Assembly (NCBI RefSeq): GCF_001278945.1
Contig: NZ_LGRV01000004.1
Coordinates: 30,249 to 94,248 of the forward strand
Source: Lysinibacillus contaminans
Lineage (GTDB): Bacteria; Bacillota; Bacilli; Bacillales_A; Planococcaceae
Direction of reading: 5' to 3'
DNA: 64,000 bases
A program made the position numbers and the translations under genes. Below, one piece after another: positions 10,401 to 19,415 of the stretch. A model generated the notes under the pieces. It did not search any database, had not been told where the DNA came from, and saw nothing but the letters and a program-made list of their open reading frames with translations. Each line of letters begins with the position of its first letter. Position 1 is the stretch's first letter.

Positions 10401-10908
10401 CATTCAGCATATCCTGGCATGTTTCAAGAAGTATTAAATCTGAACCAGCTTCAATTAAAGCCTTTGCCTGTACGTAGAAGTTCTCTTCAATCTCATCAAA
10501 TGTAATACCACCTGTTACCGATAATGTTTTAGTCGTCGGCCCCATTGCCCCCGCTACAAATCGAGGCCACTCAGGCGTCGAAAATTCATCGACCACTTTA
10601 CGTGCAATTTCTACTGCGCGCGTATTAATAGCATCAGCCTTGTCACCAAGATCATATTCATTTAATACAAGAGGGGTTCCACCAAATGTATTCGTACAAA
10701 TAATATCTGCACCCGCTTCTAAATACTCGCGGTGTATTTTTTCAAGAACATCAGGTCGTGTTAGCACAAGGTTTTCATTACAGCCATCTAATTCTTCTCC
10801 ACCAAAATCTTCTTCTGTTAAATTTTCATTTTGAAGCATTGTACCCATAGCGCCATCAAGGATTAAAATTCGTTTCTCTAGTTGCTCTTCAATCAAGTGC
10901 TTAGCCAT
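7477..10908 (-). CDS. metH: Cobalamin-dependent methionine synthase MetH
   Basis: Transfers methyl from methyl-THF through cobalamin to homocysteine. At 1143 aa it is close to the usual MetH length, with all four modules. The homocysteine domain carries zinc ligands C227, C290 and C291 (LNCATG, GGCCGTT). The pterin-binding barrel covers about 335-600. The B12 domain starts near 625 and has DVHDIGKN at 723-730 with the cobalt-ligand H725. The SAM-dependent activation domain covers about 880-1143. It overlaps the upstream yitJ gene by 8 nt, and both lie behind a SAM riboswitch. Confidence 0.97.
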   Translation of the reverse strand: MAKHLIEEQLEKRILILDGAMGTMLQNENLTEEDFGGEELDGCNENLVLTRPDVLEKIHREYLEAGADIICTNTFGGTPLVLNEYDLGDKADAINTRAVEIARKVVDEFSTPEWPRFVAGAMGPTTKTLSVTGGITFDEIEENFYVQAKALIEAGSDLILLETCQDMLNVKAGTLGVSRAFKETGKELPVMISGTIEPMGTTLAGQSIDAFYISIEHIKPLSVGLNCATGPEFMTDHIRTLSELSTGYVSCYPNAGLPDEEGCYHESPESLSQKLKGFAEKGWLNIVGGCCGTTPAHIAAIREILNDQKPRLLPESTHGHAVSGIESLLYDDSMRPLFIGERTNVIGSRKFKNLIIDGKFEEAAEIARAQVKNGAHVIDICLANPDRDELEDIRGFMQEVVKKVKVPLVIDSTDEKVIEEALKFSQGKAIINSINLEDGEERFDAVMPLVKKYGASLVVGTIDEQGMAVDRHRKLEIAERSYKLLTEKWGLAPEDIIYDPLMFPVGTGDEQYIGSAVETIEGIRLIKEKLPRTLTVLGVSNISFGLPPVGREVLNAVYLYHCTLAGLDYAIVNTEKLERYASIPQEEIDLANNLLFNTTDETLAVFTDFYRDKKKEKTEEDIPKTVEGRLAYYILEGTKEGLLEDLDAAREMYDAPLDIINGPLMKGMAEVGRLFNDNQLIVAEVLQSAGVMKAAVAHLEQFMEKDEESAGKGKMVLATVKGDVHDIGKNLVDIILSNNGYRVVDLGIKVTPTQLIEAIRKEKPDFIGLSGLLVKSAQQMVITAQDFKEAGINVPILVGGAALSRRFTETKIANEYDGPVIYSKDAMQGLEQANRLMGAETREDFLAEITESRQKRLEADEKRAARPVKEVLVKPVRTIKDASVFMPSDLRRHVKKDYSVSHLYPYVNMRTLIGHHLGLKGQVQQLLDAGDTRATELKELVDGYLQSDVLKPSGMYQFFPAQADGDDVVVYDPADSKTEIERFTFPRQQVEPFMCLADFLKTVESGEMDYIALMVVTAGQGVMAAARVLKEEGKFLESHALQSTALELAEGFAERIHQEIRDQWGFSDTTDFTMRDRFAAKYQGQRFSFGYPACPNLEDQEKLFGLLKPEDIGVNLTEGFMMEPEASVSAIVFAHPDARYFNV

Positions 10909-12748
10909 TTATACGTACCCCTTTTTTCTGTTCATCCAGTTGCTCTATATAACTCATTAATTCTAGCGTCATATCGTAACGTAAAAACGGCGTAATTAAA
11001 TAAATGCCATTGAAATATTCCGCAGCTACTTCAACAAGTTCTCGTGCAATTGCAATGCCCTCTTTTGTAGCAAGTTCCTTATCATCACCACACGCTTTCA
11101 TGCGCTCTAACGCATCTTCCGATAATTTAATGCCTGGTACTTCATGGTGTAAAAACTCCGCACTCTTATAACTCGTTACAGGCATAATTCCAATATATAT
11201 TGGCGTTTCTAAATGTTTAGTCGTCTCATAAATTTCTATAATCTTTTCTTTTGTATAAACAGGTTGAGAAATGAAATAATCCGCACCATGTTCTATTTTC
11301 TTCTCAAGTCGTGCCACCGCGCGGTCAAGAACACGCACATTTGGGTTAAATGCTGCTGCCACAGAAAAATTCGCTTTTTTACGTAGCGGTTTCCCTGAGA
11401 ACGACACCCCTTCATTCAATTGCTTAATCAGTTGGATTAATTCCATTGAAGATACATCATATACACTTGTTGCCCCAGGGAAATCCCCCACTTTTGTCGG
11501 GTCTCCAGTAACAGCTAAAATATCGTGAATACCCAATGCATCTAAGCCCATTAAATGTGACTGCAAGCCAATTAAATTACGGTCTCGGCACGTAATATGC
11601 GTTAGGGGACGTACACTGTGTGTGTGTTTCAGCAACGCCCCCATCGCTATATTACTAATACGTGGCGACGCTAAAGAATTATCCGCCATCATAACCACAT
11701 CTGCGCCAGCTTCATATATTTTTTTTGCGCCTTCTATAAAACCATCAATTTCTAAATGTCTTGGTGTATCTAACTCAACTATAACTGAGCGCTCACGCTT
11801 CACCTTTTCATGTAATGGTTCATACTTCGCCGGTTCTGCTTCACGTACAACTTCTATTTTTTCTGGCTTTGCAGACTTTTTTTGCACTGGTGTTAACTCT
11901 TCTAAATATTTTTTAGCCGCTGCAATATGCTTTGGTGTCGTACCACAGCAACCGCCAATTAAACGTACACCTTGGTCACGAAGTGCCACTGCCGCACGCC
12001 CAAAATAATCTGCCTCAGATTCGTAGACAACACGCCCATCTTCTACATCTAAAAGAGATGCATTCGGATACGCTGACATAAACGCTTTTTCAGGCAGCTC
12101 TACTCCTTCAAATGCTTGGATCGTATGATGTGGGCCTAAACGACAATTTACACCCACGATGTCTGCACCTAAAGCTTCAAGCTCATGTAGCGCTTGATTT
12201 AGCGACATACCATTTTGTAAGACACCTGGATCATGCATCGAAACTTGCGCGATAATTGGTAATTTCGTTTTTGCTCGTAGCATCTTTAAAGTTGCTGCTA
12301 ATTCTTCAATATCATAATATGTTTCAAGTAGAAGGCCATCTGGATTGCCCGCTAGTAACACAGTTGCTTGCTCTTCAACTGTTGTTAAAATTTCTTCTAA
12401 TGTCGCATCACTCTTACGAATACCGCGAATACCACCGATCGTGCCTAGTACAAACTGTCCACCATCTGCAGCTGCACGTTTAGCAATTGTAATTGCCGCT
12501 TCATTGAACTGTTGCACGCGCGATTCTAAACCGTAGCGCGCTAGTTTAATAGCATTTGCACCGTATGTATTGGTTTGAATAATATCAGCGCCTGCCGCGA
12601 TATATTCACGATGAATCTTTTCAATTAACTCAGGTCGTTGCACATTCATTTCTTCGTGGCAGTACTCCAAACCATAGCCATATAACAGCGTCCCTATTGC
12701 GCCATCAGCTGTTAATACATGTGTTTTTAACTTCTCAAGCAATCCCAT
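10901..12748 (-). CDS. yitJ: Bifunctional homocysteine S-methyltransferase / methylenetetrahydrofolate reductase (YitJ type)
   Basis: A 615-aa fusion. Residues 1 to about 290 are a homocysteine methyltransferase domain with zinc ligands C202, C267 and C268 (VNCRLG, GGCCGTT). Residues about 325-600 are an MTHFR-type flavin domain, with VTGDPTK and YFISQPVY visible. In this arrangement the MTHFR half makes methyl-THF for MetH downstream, while the first half can methylate homocysteine from another donor. It is the first gene of the operon, about 95 nt after the riboswitch terminator, and overlaps metH by 8 nt. The same gene is S-box controlled in B. subtilis. Confidence 0.95.
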   Translation of the reverse strand: MGLLEKLKTHVLTADGAIGTLLYGYGLEYCHEEMNVQRPELIEKIHREYIAAGADIIQTNTYGANAIKLARYGLESRVQQFNEAAITIAKRAAADGGQFVLGTIGGIRGIRKSDATLEEILTTVEEQATVLLAGNPDGLLLETYYDIEELAATLKMLRAKTKLPIIAQVSMHDPGVLQNGMSLNQALHELEALGADIVGVNCRLGPHHTIQAFEGVELPEKAFMSAYPNASLLDVEDGRVVYESEADYFGRAAVALRDQGVRLIGGCCGTTPKHIAAAKKYLEELTPVQKKSAKPEKIEVVREAEPAKYEPLHEKVKRERSVIVELDTPRHLEIDGFIEGAKKIYEAGADVVMMADNSLASPRISNIAMGALLKHTHSVRPLTHITCRDRNLIGLQSHLMGLDALGIHDILAVTGDPTKVGDFPGATSVYDVSSMELIQLIKQLNEGVSFSGKPLRKKANFSVAAAFNPNVRVLDRAVARLEKKIEHGADYFISQPVYTKEKIIEIYETTKHLETPIYIGIMPVTSYKSAEFLHHEVPGIKLSEDALERMKACGDDKELATKEGIAIARELVEVAAEYFNGIYLITPFLRYDMTLELMSYIEQLDEQKKGVRING

Positions 12749-12843
12749 AAAGCGTAGCCCTCTCTTCCTTTATCTCTGTCGCATATATCAAATTCACTCA
12801 AGCGGATTTTCACCTACCGCTATCAGATACCCGCTGAATACAG

Positions 12844-12873
12844 TAAAAAGCCTTCTTTTAAAAAGAAGGCTTT
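12844..12873 (-). terminator. Intrinsic terminator of the S-box leader
   Basis: The stem AAAGCCTTCTTTT / AAAAGAAGGCTTT is followed by TTT on the minus strand, between the aptamer and yitJ. It is the expression platform, expected to form when SAM is bound. Confidence 0.88.
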
Positions 12874-12895
12874 AACGAGTCGTAATTGTTTTTCC

Positions 12896-12997
12896 TTCTC
12901 ATCTTCCGACCAAAACGGTCTACTGGATTTAGCACCTGACACAAAGTTGGTTGCTGAAGCGTCATAGGGCCAGTCCCTTAGCTTCTCTCGATAAGAA
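12896..12997 (-). ncRNA. SAM-I (S-box) riboswitch
   Basis: P1 pairs TTCTTATC (12997-12990) with GATGAGAA (12903-12896). Between them, in order, are the S-box signatures GAGAGAAGC, AGGGACTGGCCC, CAGCAACC, GGTGCTAAATCC and GGAAGATGAG, which make up the P2-P4 four-way junction with its kink-turn and pseudoknot. SAM binding should stabilise the terminator at 12844-12873 and switch off yitJ-metH. Confidence 0.96.
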
Positions 12998-13134
12998 AAT
13001 TGTATGAATTTTTTAAATAATTAAAAGAATCATATCCTGTACAAACGTTGGCGTCAAGACTATTTCACACAACAAAGTAATTTTCATCTTAAATACTTTA
13101 ATTTTATGTTTCCCCTACTATTTAGAAAAAACCA

Positions 13135-14523
13135 TTACTTTAGTTTTTCTGCAATCATTTCTCCAACATTTTTGCCATTTTGAATGCAAGCACCAATGCC
13201 GACACCAAAATACGAACATCCGGCAAGCGATAAGTTTGGATAGTTCACCTCTAACTCAGCAGTTAATCCTTTTAATGCTTCATGATGCGCTAAATCATAT
13301 TTAGGCATTTGGTCAATCCATTTCGTCACATTCACTACTACTGGCTTTTCTTCTATTCCTAAGCTTTTACGCACATCCTCTAAAGCAACCACCGTAAGTT
13401 CTTCCTCTGACATCGCGCGTAGCTTCTCATACTCAGGGTTAATGCTCTTATAAAAAAGTCGAACGAGTAATTTGCTTTCTGCTGAAGTGTGCTTCCACTT
13501 CCGGCTCGTCCATGTGGCAGCATTACATTGCAAATCTGAATTATGTGACACAATAAAACCTGTTCCATCTGCTGGCAACACTGTGTCTGGCACATCAAAG
13601 CCTAAATAAATTGTAATAGCCGACGCTGTGTTGAATTGATCAAAATACTGATTTAATGCCTCATCTCTTAATAAATGTTGCACTGCTTCATTCGGGATCG
13701 CCATGACCACATGATCTGCCACGAGTGTCTCACCATTAGCTAACAAAATCGTATAATCCTTGTCATTTTTCACAACTTGAGTTGTCGCTACACCTTTAAG
13801 TATTTCTACTTCCGTTAACGTTTCTTCTAGACGATTGATCAGTGCCGACAAGCCACTTTTAAATGAGATGAATTTTTTATTTGCCGCTTTAACATATTGC
13901 TCACGATGCATTTCAAAGCCTTTCATAATACTGCCATAATCATCTTTATAATCAATTAAATACGGTAACGTTGAAGCAATCGATAACTGGTGTAAATCTC
14001 CAGAATATACACCAGCAAGTACAGGAGCAATTTGATTTTGTACAAGTTCTTCGCCTAAATAATACGTTAAAAACTCACCAATCGAACTTTCTTTCGTAAA
14101 GCCCACGTTCGGCATCGTAAAATCTTTTAACGCTTCCTGTTTTCCCGCTTCTGATACTAGAGTACTTGCTTCCAAAGAGGCTAAACTCATCGGAATGCCA
14201 AACGTTGAATCTGCTGGGATTGCATGTAACTCATTATTTGTGTAAATATAAGACACGCCCGTTTCGTTATATACGAGCTCTTCTTCAAAGTCTAACTCCT
14301 TCACTAACTCCATGACACCCTTATGACGTGCTACGATTGAATCTGCACCCTTTTCCATAATAAAACCCTGCTCGTATGCTGAGTGCAGTTTCCCTCCTAA
14401 ATATGTATTTTTTTCAATAAGTACAAGTTTGACATCTAAGCCCTTTTCCAACACTTGACGTTGTAAATAATGCATCGTACATAGCCCTGTAATGCCTCCG
14501 CCTAATACAGCTACTGTCTTCAT
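13135..14523 (-). CDS. hemY: HemY/CgoX porphyrinogen oxidase (FAD)
   Basis: FAD-dependent oxidase of 462 aa. The N-terminal dinucleotide motif is VLGGGITGL (6-14) followed by an acidic IEKNTYLGG strand end, and the C-terminal FAD clamp is AGCSYFGVGIGACIQNGK. In Gram-positives this family converts coproporphyrinogen III to coproporphyrin III in the coproporphyrin-dependent haem pathway, although it was historically named protoporphyrinogen oxidase. In B. subtilis it follows hemE-hemH, but here it is alone. The Shine-Dalgarno sequence GGGAGTGGG precedes ATG 14523. The haem consumer HemAT lies upstream on the same strand, behind its own terminator. Confidence 0.9.
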   Translation of the reverse strand: MKTVAVLGGGITGLCTMHYLQRQVLEKGLDVKLVLIEKNTYLGGKLHSAYEQGFIMEKGADSIVARHKGVMELVKELDFEEELVYNETGVSYIYTNNELHAIPADSTFGIPMSLASLEASTLVSEAGKQEALKDFTMPNVGFTKESSIGEFLTYYLGEELVQNQIAPVLAGVYSGDLHQLSIASTLPYLIDYKDDYGSIMKGFEMHREQYVKAANKKFISFKSGLSALINRLEETLTEVEILKGVATTQVVKNDKDYTILLANGETLVADHVVMAIPNEAVQHLLRDEALNQYFDQFNTASAITIYLGFDVPDTVLPADGTGFIVSHNSDLQCNAATWTSRKWKHTSAESKLLVRLFYKSINPEYEKLRAMSEEELTVVALEDVRKSLGIEEKPVVVNVTKWIDQMPKYDLAHHEALKGLTAELEVNYPNLSLAGCSYFGVGIGACIQNGKNVGEMIAEKLK

Positions 14524-14741
14524 CCAAACCCACTCCCATTTTCTTGTTCTATTCTATATAGTATAAGCTTTTTTACGGCAAAATTACGCAAAACCCTTTA
14601 CAAATTTAGAAACAAAAATAGAGGCTCTACACCAAAATTTGTTCTTATACTCTTTTAACAATTATGTAAACTAAGTAATTTAGATTTGTATAACTATTAT
14701 CTGTGACGAAAGCGTAGCGCCAACTTTTACAGCTATTATGT

Positions 14742-14785
14742 AAAAAAATGCCTAGTAAGTTTCCCTTTTACTTACTAGACATTTC
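14742..14785 (-). terminator. Terminator of hemAT
   Basis: The 9-bp stem CTAGTAAGT / ACTTACTAG extends with two more pairs after a mismatch. It is followed on the minus strand by seven U. Confidence 0.85.
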
Positions 14786-14795
14786 CTTCGTACTA

Positions 14796-16085
14796 TTAAG
14801 TTAAATCTTGTGCAACATTCGCCAATTTATCTGCCGAGTTCGTTACTTCATCAAAAGCAAGAGACAACTCACTTACAATCCCAGTCACAGTCTTTACTTC
14901 TTTTTCCATACAGTCATTTTGACGCTTGGCTTCCATCATAGCATCTAAAATCTTATTGAATTGCCCTTCCGTTTGCACCATATTTTCTTCACCAGAAGCA
15001 ACTTCCTCCTGAATATTACCTAAAGAATGAACAAGCTTGTCGGTTCGATCATTTGTATTTTTTAGTAATTCTGCAACAGATGTCACGGATTCTTTTGTTT
15101 GATCTGATAACTTTCGGACTTCATCAGCAACAACACTGAAGCCTTTTCCAGCTTCTCCTGCCCGTGCTGCTTCGATGGCTGCATTTAGTGCCAGTAAGTT
15201 TGTTTGGTTTGCTATATTTGTTACAACACTCATAATACTTTCCATCTCTTTTGTCATATCTGCTAGTTTTTCAATATTATCTGTAATATCGCCAAGGGAG
15301 TGGATAATATTATTCATGTTCAAAGACTGATTACGTAGTCTTTCTCTTCCTTCTAACGCCTGATTTTCAGCTAACGTTGATACATTTAACGATTTTTTAG
15401 CTAACTGCATAATTTCATCTGATTGTGTATTTAATAAATGGAAGGCAGCGTTTGTTTCTTGCGAAATAGCAGCAAGCCCTTCTGAAGATGCCACAATTTT
15501 TCTTTCAACCTCTACTTTTTCTTTCTCTACCTTTAACTTTAATTGCTCGACCGTATTTTCAAATGCTTCTAATACTAATTGTTGCTCAAAATTAGAGATT
15601 TTTGAGATTGCACGAATTGTGTTAAATTGATCTATTGGGTTCTCAACAAATTTTTCAACCAAATCAATAAAGGTAATCGTTAAGTCCTGGAAGGCACAAA
15701 TGTACCATTGAGTTTTCAAACCAATATGAACATGAACCTTAGCAATACTAACACGTCTCTTGAAAAAATCTTCATCAATCGTACCATTAAACATCTCAAT
15801 GATGTGGCGACTTAATGTGATTTTCAGCTTCTCAACGGAACTATGTTTGTTAATGATGTCCGTTAAACTACGCTCAGTTCCTATCATGTCATAAAATCGA
15901 TCAACGATGCGATTTATATTATCCTCTACATATAGCTTAAATGCTTTTAAATACTGTAGATCTCGCTCAGTTAAATTTAACATTTCAATTTGCTTTCGTA
16001 GAGATGGATTACTTGCCACATCCACCTTAACTGTATATTGATGTAAATCTAACACGGCAACTCTTTTTTTCTTCTGAAAAATCAC
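14796..16085 (-). CDS. hemAT: HemAT globin-coupled aerotaxis receptor
   Basis: Soluble chemoreceptor of about 429 aa. Residues about 20-185 form the sensor globin, with HSSVEKLKITLSRHIIEMFNG and the proximal His in IAKVHVHIGL (the first of the two His aligns with B. subtilis HemAT H123). Residues about 200-429 are the signalling coiled coil, with the hairpin tip IANQTNLLALNAAIEAARAGE and EVRKLSDQT. It binds O2 and signals through CheA/CheW. A GTG start at 16085 is proposed because AAGAAGG lies 8 nt upstream and the length then matches the 432-aa homologue. A longer in-frame reading to 16172 adds 29 unrelated residues. Confidence 0.9.
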   Translation of the reverse strand: MIFQKKKRVAVLDLHQYTVKVDVASNPSLRKQIEMLNLTERDLQYLKAFKLYVEDNINRIVDRFYDMIGTERSLTDIINKHSSVEKLKITLSRHIIEMFNGTIDEDFFKRRVSIAKVHVHIGLKTQWYICAFQDLTITFIDLVEKFVENPIDQFNTIRAISKISNFEQQLVLEAFENTVEQLKLKVEKEKVEVERKIVASSEGLAAISQETNAAFHLLNTQSDEIMQLAKKSLNVSTLAENQALEGRERLRNQSLNMNNIIHSLGDITDNIEKLADMTKEMESIMSVVTNIANQTNLLALNAAIEAARAGEAGKGFSVVADEVRKLSDQTKESVTSVAELLKNTNDRTDKLVHSLGNIQEEVASGEENMVQTEGQFNKILDAMMEAKRQNDCMEKEVKTVTGIVSELSLAFDEVTNSADKLANVAQDLT

Positions 16086-16423
16086 ACATTTTTCCTTCTT
16101 TCGCTCACATATATTTTGGAATAATAGAGTTATATTCCATTTCCGTATATATATATATACTACTAGGCTCACTTATATATTCAGCGACAATCTAATTATC
16201 TTATCTCTCATATCAAATTAATAGTAAAATGATCATTATATTATTAATATATATACCTTAAATAACTTCTATAAATTGTATATTTCATTTACAATTATTG
16301 ATTATACACCAATTTAGAATTTTTTGTAAAATAAAATCATTAAAGGAATTTATTACCTATTCTAACTCAAAATGCCTAATTAATAGAATGGTGTTTGGTA
16401 TCCAATGGGCGATTTTCATAAAC

Positions 16424-16454
16424 AAAAAAATAAGATATCCAAAATATGGATATC
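16424..16454 (-). terminator. Terminator of the coiled-coil gene
   Basis: The 7-bp stem GATATCC / GGATATC has a 7-nt loop and is followed on the minus strand by TTATTTTTTT. Confidence 0.8.
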
Positions 16455-16463
16455 CTGACTATT

Positions 16464-16952
16464 TTAAAGCGTTGCCATTTTGCTCTGCAATGCACTCATT
16501 TCAATTTCTAATGCGCACGAACGCTTCTCAAAATAATAAATCCGATCATCTACTCTATCTTCAACTGTAGAGCCTAACTTCAACATTTCAATAACATCGC
16601 CCGTAAACAGTATTAATGTGCGAAGTCCACTTTCTAATTTCCGAATTTCCTTTCCATACTCTACAATCATCCGGCTATCAGTTTCCCCACTTTTGATATC
16701 TTTTCGATTTTCGTTTATTATCTTATCAATCACTTCATAACGATTTGTTTGACGTGATTTTAAAACGTTCAATTTCTCTGTAAGCCTCTTTGTATCATTG
16801 TTATCCAACCGGACACTACTGTGGCTCTTGAGATATTCTACAATACTACATAATAAAGAAAGATCGTCACGTTGCCCAATTAAGATATCTTGGAGCACAC
16901 GTATCTTTACTTCTCGTTCCTTTGCTTGCACTGATGAATCTGAGATGTTCAT
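16464..16952 (-). CDS. Predicted coiled-coil protein of unknown function
   Basis: A 162-aa, highly charged, cytoplasmic-looking protein. Almost its whole length is predicted to be helical with heptad-like spacing, for example REVKIRVLQDILIGQ, LTEKLNVLKSRQTN and YGKEIRKLESGLRTL. No signal peptide, membrane segment or catalytic motif is seen, and I do not recognise a family. It lies on the same strand as HemAT, which itself relies on a coiled coil, but the two are separated by a terminator and about 380 nt. ATG 16952 has GGAG 10 nt upstream. A role as an adaptor is possible but unsupported. Confidence 0.6.
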   Translation of the reverse strand: MNISDSSVQAKEREVKIRVLQDILIGQRDDLSLLCSIVEYLKSHSSVRLDNNDTKRLTEKLNVLKSRQTNRYEVIDKIINENRKDIKSGETDSRMIVEYGKEIRKLESGLRTLILFTGDVIEMLKLGSTVEDRVDDRIYYFEKRSCALEIEMSALQSKMATL

Positions 16953-17149
16953 ACACAATCAGCTCCTTTAAAAAACTGTTTGCTACTATATTTCCTCGAA
17001 CACCTCTAAAATAAACCATTATATCGGGAAATAATGTTTAAAATAATAAATTATATATATTAGAATAACACAATACACCGTGTCGAATGACTTTTTTAAA
17101 CAAAAATTGCAACATAATTATAAAGACCTATAAAATACCAGTATATAGG

Positions 17150-18436
17150 TCACTCTTTTTCTAACTCCTGAAGCTTATTCTTTGCTTCCTCTACACCAGC
17201 CTCCGCTGCTAGTCGGTACCACTTTTTAGCTTCTTCAACATTTTTTTGGACACCTTCTCCTCTATTGTATATATGTCCGAGTTGTAGCTTCGCTTCCTGG
17301 TCACCTTGGAGTGCCGCTTGCTTAAACCAATGAATACCTTTTTCAATATTACGAATGCCCGCTAAACCTGTGCTCCATATAAACCCTAAATCATAAAATG
17401 CATCTACATGGTATTGTGTCGCCGCCTTTTCATACCAGTATAAAGCTTTATTTATATCCTTCTGCTGTCCTAGACTACCATTTAAATAAATGCTTCCAAG
17501 ATAATACTGAGCCTCTACATATCCTGATTCTGCCGATTTTTTATATGTCAAAAAGGCCTGCTTCTCATCCGTAGAACAGCCTAATCCCTGCTCATGCATA
17601 ATGCCTAACGTAAACATTGCCTCAGCCACACCATGCTCAGCTGCAAAATCGAACCACTGCTTTGCAAGCGTCATGTTTTCAGGAACGCCTTCACCATTAA
17701 AGTACATATCTGCTAAATTATTTGCAGCATCCGCATGTCCTTGCTCTGCAGCCATTTCATACAAAGAAAATGCTCGTTCACAACTTTCTGACACGCCAAT
17801 CCCTTCAAAATAATAGTTCCCTAGTGCATATTGTGCATCTGCATAACCTTGTGTTGCCGCCAATTCAAACCATTTTACAGATTTTTTTGGCAGATACGGA
17901 ATATCTTCATTCTCACTATAATAATTTCCTAGCTCAAATTGTGCCTCTGGATTATTCTCTTCAATAGCCTCTTTATATAGATCAATCATTTCCTCATGGT
18001 CCAATTCATCTTCTTCAAGAGTCTCTATCTCTTCGTCCTCTTGCGCAAAAAACCATTCCAAAATATCGATCACATCATCTACAACCTCAGTTGAATACGC
18101 TAGTTTTTCAAGCGAAGCAATTTGCCAAATCTCCACATAGATTTGAAGTGGTATCGCTTCGCGCAACATATCATCATACTCAGCTAAAAGTGTTATTACG
18201 TTTTCCTGAATGGATTGTGCCTGCTTAGGGTGCACAATTTTTAAAAAACGTTGCTGATTCTTTTTTAGTAATTCCTGCACTACTTGATAAATCATCTTTT
18301 GCAACGTCGTTAATTGCACTTCCTGAAGCGTAAGCAACATGATGTTTTGTGCAAACCATGAATTTTGCGTTTGTACTAGCTGCTGTAATGCTTCAATACG
18401 TTCTATATTTTGTGTAGCTAAAAATTGTTTGTACAT
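17150..18436 (-). CDS. Sel1-like repeat (TPR-type) protein
   Basis: A 428-aa protein. Residues 1 to about 135 form an acidic helical N-terminal domain that I do not recognise. Residues about 150-428 hold about eight Sel1-like repeats of 36 aa, each with the pattern A-x-x-x-L-G-x-x-Y-x-x-G-x-G-V plus A-x-x-W-F/Y-x-x-A-A. Sel1 arrays are protein-interaction scaffolds, and no enzyme domain is present. There is no signal peptide, so it is probably cytoplasmic. The start is ATG 18436 behind a GGGGGGAA tract. It is a single gene and the binding partner is unknown. Confidence 0.8.
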   Translation of the reverse strand: MYKQFLATQNIERIEALQQLVQTQNSWFAQNIMLLTLQEVQLTTLQKMIYQVVQELLKKNQQRFLKIVHPKQAQSIQENVITLLAEYDDMLREAIPLQIYVEIWQIASLEKLAYSTEVVDDVIDILEWFFAQEDEEIETLEEDELDHEEMIDLYKEAIEENNPEAQFELGNYYSENEDIPYLPKKSVKWFELAATQGYADAQYALGNYYFEGIGVSESCERAFSLYEMAAEQGHADAANNLADMYFNGEGVPENMTLAKQWFDFAAEHGVAEAMFTLGIMHEQGLGCSTDEKQAFLTYKKSAESGYVEAQYYLGSIYLNGSLGQQKDINKALYWYEKAATQYHVDAFYDLGFIWSTGLAGIRNIEKGIHWFKQAALQGDQEAKLQLGHIYNRGEGVQKNVEEAKKWYRLAAEAGVEEAKNKLQELEKE

Positions 18437-18953
18437 CGTTTCCCCCCTTAGCTATGTAAAAAAACTGCCTTTGCATTATTATATGGAAGGTAGTCAAAAA
18501 AATTGTTAAACATTTATTATTAGAAGGACTACTACTTGCACGGAAATGTATTAAAAACAATCCTCTGCATTCATTTATACATCCCTAATTAAACCGATAA
18601 AATCACGTGTAAATGGATTGAACACTACTCAACAGGGTGTTTTCTAACAAATACTTTTGTGTACAGTTTTACATGTTCTGTATAATAGCTCGTTCAAAAT
18701 ACAAAAAGATTTTTTCTATAAAAGGGTACGATATTTGTCATTATTCATACCTACCTGTTTTATTAGAACAAGTTACGAGCAACCTTCAGTTTCAATTAAG
18801 TATTTTCTATATTCTACACTACTATTTCAATTTTTTTGAAATTCTAAAATTAAATAACGCAATTATTTTATTTTCCGCATAACTTCAGGTAGAATTGTTA
18901 TTATAAAAACATTTTATGACTATACTAAAACAATTCTTGGAGGAATGTAAGTA
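18437..18953. other. 517-nt AT-rich intergenic region
   Basis: Divergent promoter region between the Sel1 gene (minus) and the secreted-protein gene (plus). The open frames on the plus strand here have no ribosome-binding site and no recognisable content. A TATACT hexamer at 18921-18926 could be a -10 for the rightward genes, but no -35 at good spacing was found. The last 20 nt contain the TTGGAGGA site for 18954. Nothing else is evident. Confidence 0.5.
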
Positions 18954-19415
18954 ATGAAAAAAATCCTTGCCGCTCTATTTGCAGCAACACTAATGTTTGC
19001 GTCTGTTGGGGCGACACTATTGATTTCTGATACACCAACTGCAGAAGCGAAATCGTACAAATCTGGTAAGAAGGGCTTCAGCAACAATAATAACTCGAAT
19101 ATCCAAAAATCACAGGATAATACTAAAGATCAAAACAATGCTACAACAAATAAAAGCAACACAACTACTAACAAAGCAGATGCTAAAAAAGGCGGCTTCT
19201 TCTCAGGCGGTCTGATGAAAGGTTTAATGTTGGGTGGATTAGCTGGGTTACTATTCGGCGGTCTCTTCGGTAACATGGGGATACTTGGTTCAATTCTTGG
19301 TCTACTAATTAATGTAGTGGCCGTTGCAGCAATTATTATGCTAGTTATGAAAATCTTTAAAATGTTCAAAGAGAAAAAACGTAAAGAGCAGGAAGCAACA
19401 CAATGGAACAAATAA
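18954..19415 (+). CDS. Secreted or membrane glycine-rich protein (Tim44-like N-terminal layout)
   Basis: A 153-aa protein with a signal peptide (MKKILAALFAATLMFASVG, cleavage likely after TAEA). A long Asn/Lys/Thr-rich linker covers about 33-77. Then come a glycine-rich amphipathic stretch (GGLMKGLMLGGLAGLLFGGLF, split here across about 83-105) and a second membrane helix (about 113-138), with a basic cytoplasmic tail. The layout resembles the linker plus Gly-rich helix found in bacterial Tim44-like proteins, but no C-terminal Tim44 domain is present. TTGGAGGA precedes ATG 18954. It overlaps the next gene by 13 nt, so a shared function is likely. Confidence 0.65.
   Translation: MKKILAALFAATLMFASVGATLLISDTPTAEAKSYKSGKKGFSNNNNSNIQKSQDNTKDQNNATTNKSNTTTNKADAKKGGFFSGGLMKGLMLGGLAGLLFGGLFGNMGILGSILGLLINVVAVAAIIMLVMKIFKMFKEKKRKEQEATQWNK

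Noticed and set aside
18637..18882. Two overlapping plus-strand open frames in the gap before 18954
   Set aside because: No Shine-Dalgarno site, AT-rich Phe/Ile/Tyr-biased content and no recognisable family.
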